Below, piece after piece: positions 63,036 through 64,000 of a stretch of 64,000 bases of DNA; the first letter of the stretch is position 1; each line of letters begins with the position of its first letter. The notes beneath the pieces were generated by a model that made no database searches, was not told the DNA's origin, and saw only the letters and a list, made by a program, of their open reading frames with translations. This DNA is from JAXMCI01 sp046349435 (GTDB taxonomy: Bacteria > Pseudomonadota > Alphaproteobacteria > Dongiales > Dongiaceae), in the NCBI GenBank assembly GCA_046349435.1, contig JAXMCI010000001.1:124001-188000 (forward strand), written 5' to 3'. Position numbers and translations under genes: made by a program.

Positions 63036-64000
63036 GACGGCGTCAATTCCGCATCGATCACGATGACGTCGTGGTCGGAGATCGCGGAGCCCGTGTCGTC
63101 CGTGGCGGCGACGGAGAATGCACGCCGCAAGCCGACCCCGCGCGTGAAGAACCAGTCGATGCGGCGGTAGGGCGGCTCCGGCGTCCCGTCGGGCCGCATG
63201 CGCTCGGTGGCGGTCGGCGTGTTCGCATCGCGCCACGCGTAGCCCGCGGCGGCGAACAGCGCGAACAGCGGCTCATGGGCGGCCGGGCCCTCGAACCAGG
63301 CGCGGTCAGCCGTATCCGCCGGCGGCAGGTCGGCCGTGTTGAAGTCGCCGCCGACGATGACGGGCCCCGCGCCCGCGCGATCCTCGATCGCGCCCAGCAT
63401 CGCGGCGACCTGCGCCGCACGGTCCGCCGCATCGGTGCTGCTCTCGAGGTGAACGGAAGCGACCGTCAGTGGCGCACCGGCGACCTCGACCGTGGCGAGA
63501 ACGGCGTTCCGCCAGCCGATGCGGCGTTCCTGGGTCGTCTGCTCGCCGGCAAACCATCGCGCCCCGGCATCCAGCCGGACGATGTCCGGCGCCTCGAGCC
63601 GGGCCTTGCCGAGGATGGCGTTGCCGTGCAGGCCGACCTCGTTGCGGCCGCCGGCATGCCAGAGCTTCTCCCGATTGTCCCCGAGGCCCAGCTCCACATA
63701 TTCGACGCCGAAGGCATAGCCGCTCCCGAGCCGACCGGCGAGCTCTCGCACCGTGTTCCGGTTGCCCGAGCGGATCATGCCGACGTCGAGCTCGGTCAGC
63801 AGCGCGATGTCGGCATCGATGCCGGCGAGCAGCGCGGCGCTTTCGGGAATGAACTTGCAGCGTTCCGCATTCCACGCGGCGATCCGGAACCGGCTGGAGA
63901 TCGCCCACGGTGCGCCGGACTCGACCAGCTCGATCGCATGCAGGCAGGGCAGCGCCGCGACGAAGCCATCATGGGCCTCGCGTGACGCCTCGACCGTCCG
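63032..64000 (-). CDS. Endonuclease/exonuclease/phosphatase family protein (5' end outside window)
   Basis: At least 322 aa; no stop up to 64000. RIAAWNAERCKF opens the fold (catalytic Asn/Glu strand), then ASVHLESS, VIVGGDFNTADLP (Asp-Asn pair), RRIDWFFTRGV and SDHDVIVIDAEL with the C-terminal catalytic Asp-His. The family hydrolyses phosphodiesters of nucleic acids or lipids. The visible upstream 40 residues (EAHDGFVAALPCLHAIELVE region) belong to a further N-terminal part. Its 3' end overlaps the TIM-barrel gene by 4 bp (CTAG). Confidence 0.85.
   Translation of the reverse strand, partial: RTVEASREAHDGFVAALPCLHAIELVESGAPWAISSRFRIAAWNAERCKFIPESAALLAGIDADIALLTELDVGMIRSGNRNTVRELAGRLGSGYAFGVEYVELGLGDNREKLWHAGGRNEVGLHGNAILGKARLEAPDIVRLDAGARWFAGEQTTQERRIGWRNAVLATVEVAGAPLTVASVHLESSTDAADRAAQVAAMLGAIEDRAGAGPVIVGGDFNTADLPPADTADRAWFEGPAAHEPLFALFAAAGYAWRDANTPTATERMRPDGTPEPPYRRIDWFFTRGVGLRRAFSVAATDDTGSAISDHDVIVIDAELTPS

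Overview
The window is about 70% G+C with strong G/C third-position bias, tightly packed genes, many 4-bp ATGA or GTGA stop/start overlaps, short G/C-rich REP-like palindromes between genes, and abundant ABC transporters and oxidoreductases. This suits a free-living, high-GC alphaproteobacterium, probably of the Rhodospirillales type. That assignment is inference from style and gene content, because no rRNA or tRNA gene was seen. No insertion sequence, phage gene or CRISPR array was recognised.

Layout. 1-3991: a partial amidohydrolase, an unusual HAD-hydrolase/P-loop ATPase fusion, and a threonine aldolase. 4303-7150: a PatG-like subtilisin protease followed by three small, Cys-rich peptide genes whose products all start MRLP and otherwise diverge. 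This is a compact RiPP-like (post-translationally processed peptide) system and the most novel item here. 7163-15244: cupin protein, NmrA-like protein, asd behind a probable translation-controlled attenuator, a ferritin-like/VIT1 protein coupled to class II HMG-CoA reductase, an FMN reductase, and an old-yellow enzyme divergent from a TetR regulator that carries an extra C-terminal domain. 15245-31011: repeats, then a membrane protein with an SBP56 protein, an AraC regulator, a photolyase, an AceE-like E1 enzyme, Sel1 and TPR secreted proteins, a flavin monooxygenase, an SDR, and an NCS2 permease with a Cache protein. 31091-39021: a polar amino-acid ABC operon ending in a glutaminyl cyclase, a divergent 2OG-Fe(II) oxygenase, an amine oxidase with a Cys-rich partner, and an SDR.

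39146-44952 is a complete sugar-uptake and oxidation operon: binding protein, two-domain ATPase, permease, aldo/keto reductase and enolase-superfamily dehydratase. 45091-53810 is an RND efflux operon (adaptor, small secreted protein, two tandem pump genes, small membrane protein). Its middle is riddled with single-base frameshifts while the flanking genes are clean, so it is either an assembly fault or a decaying tandem duplication.

53824-63035 is a divergent catabolic locus. A PotABCD-type ABC transporter reads left. A DeoR regulator, class II aldolase, FGGY kinase, AraM/EgsA-like dehydrogenase (with one apparent frameshift) and a TIM-barrel protein read right, from a shared control region with repeated GCAA/TTGC half-sites. 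The window ends inside an endonuclease/exonuclease/phosphatase-family gene.
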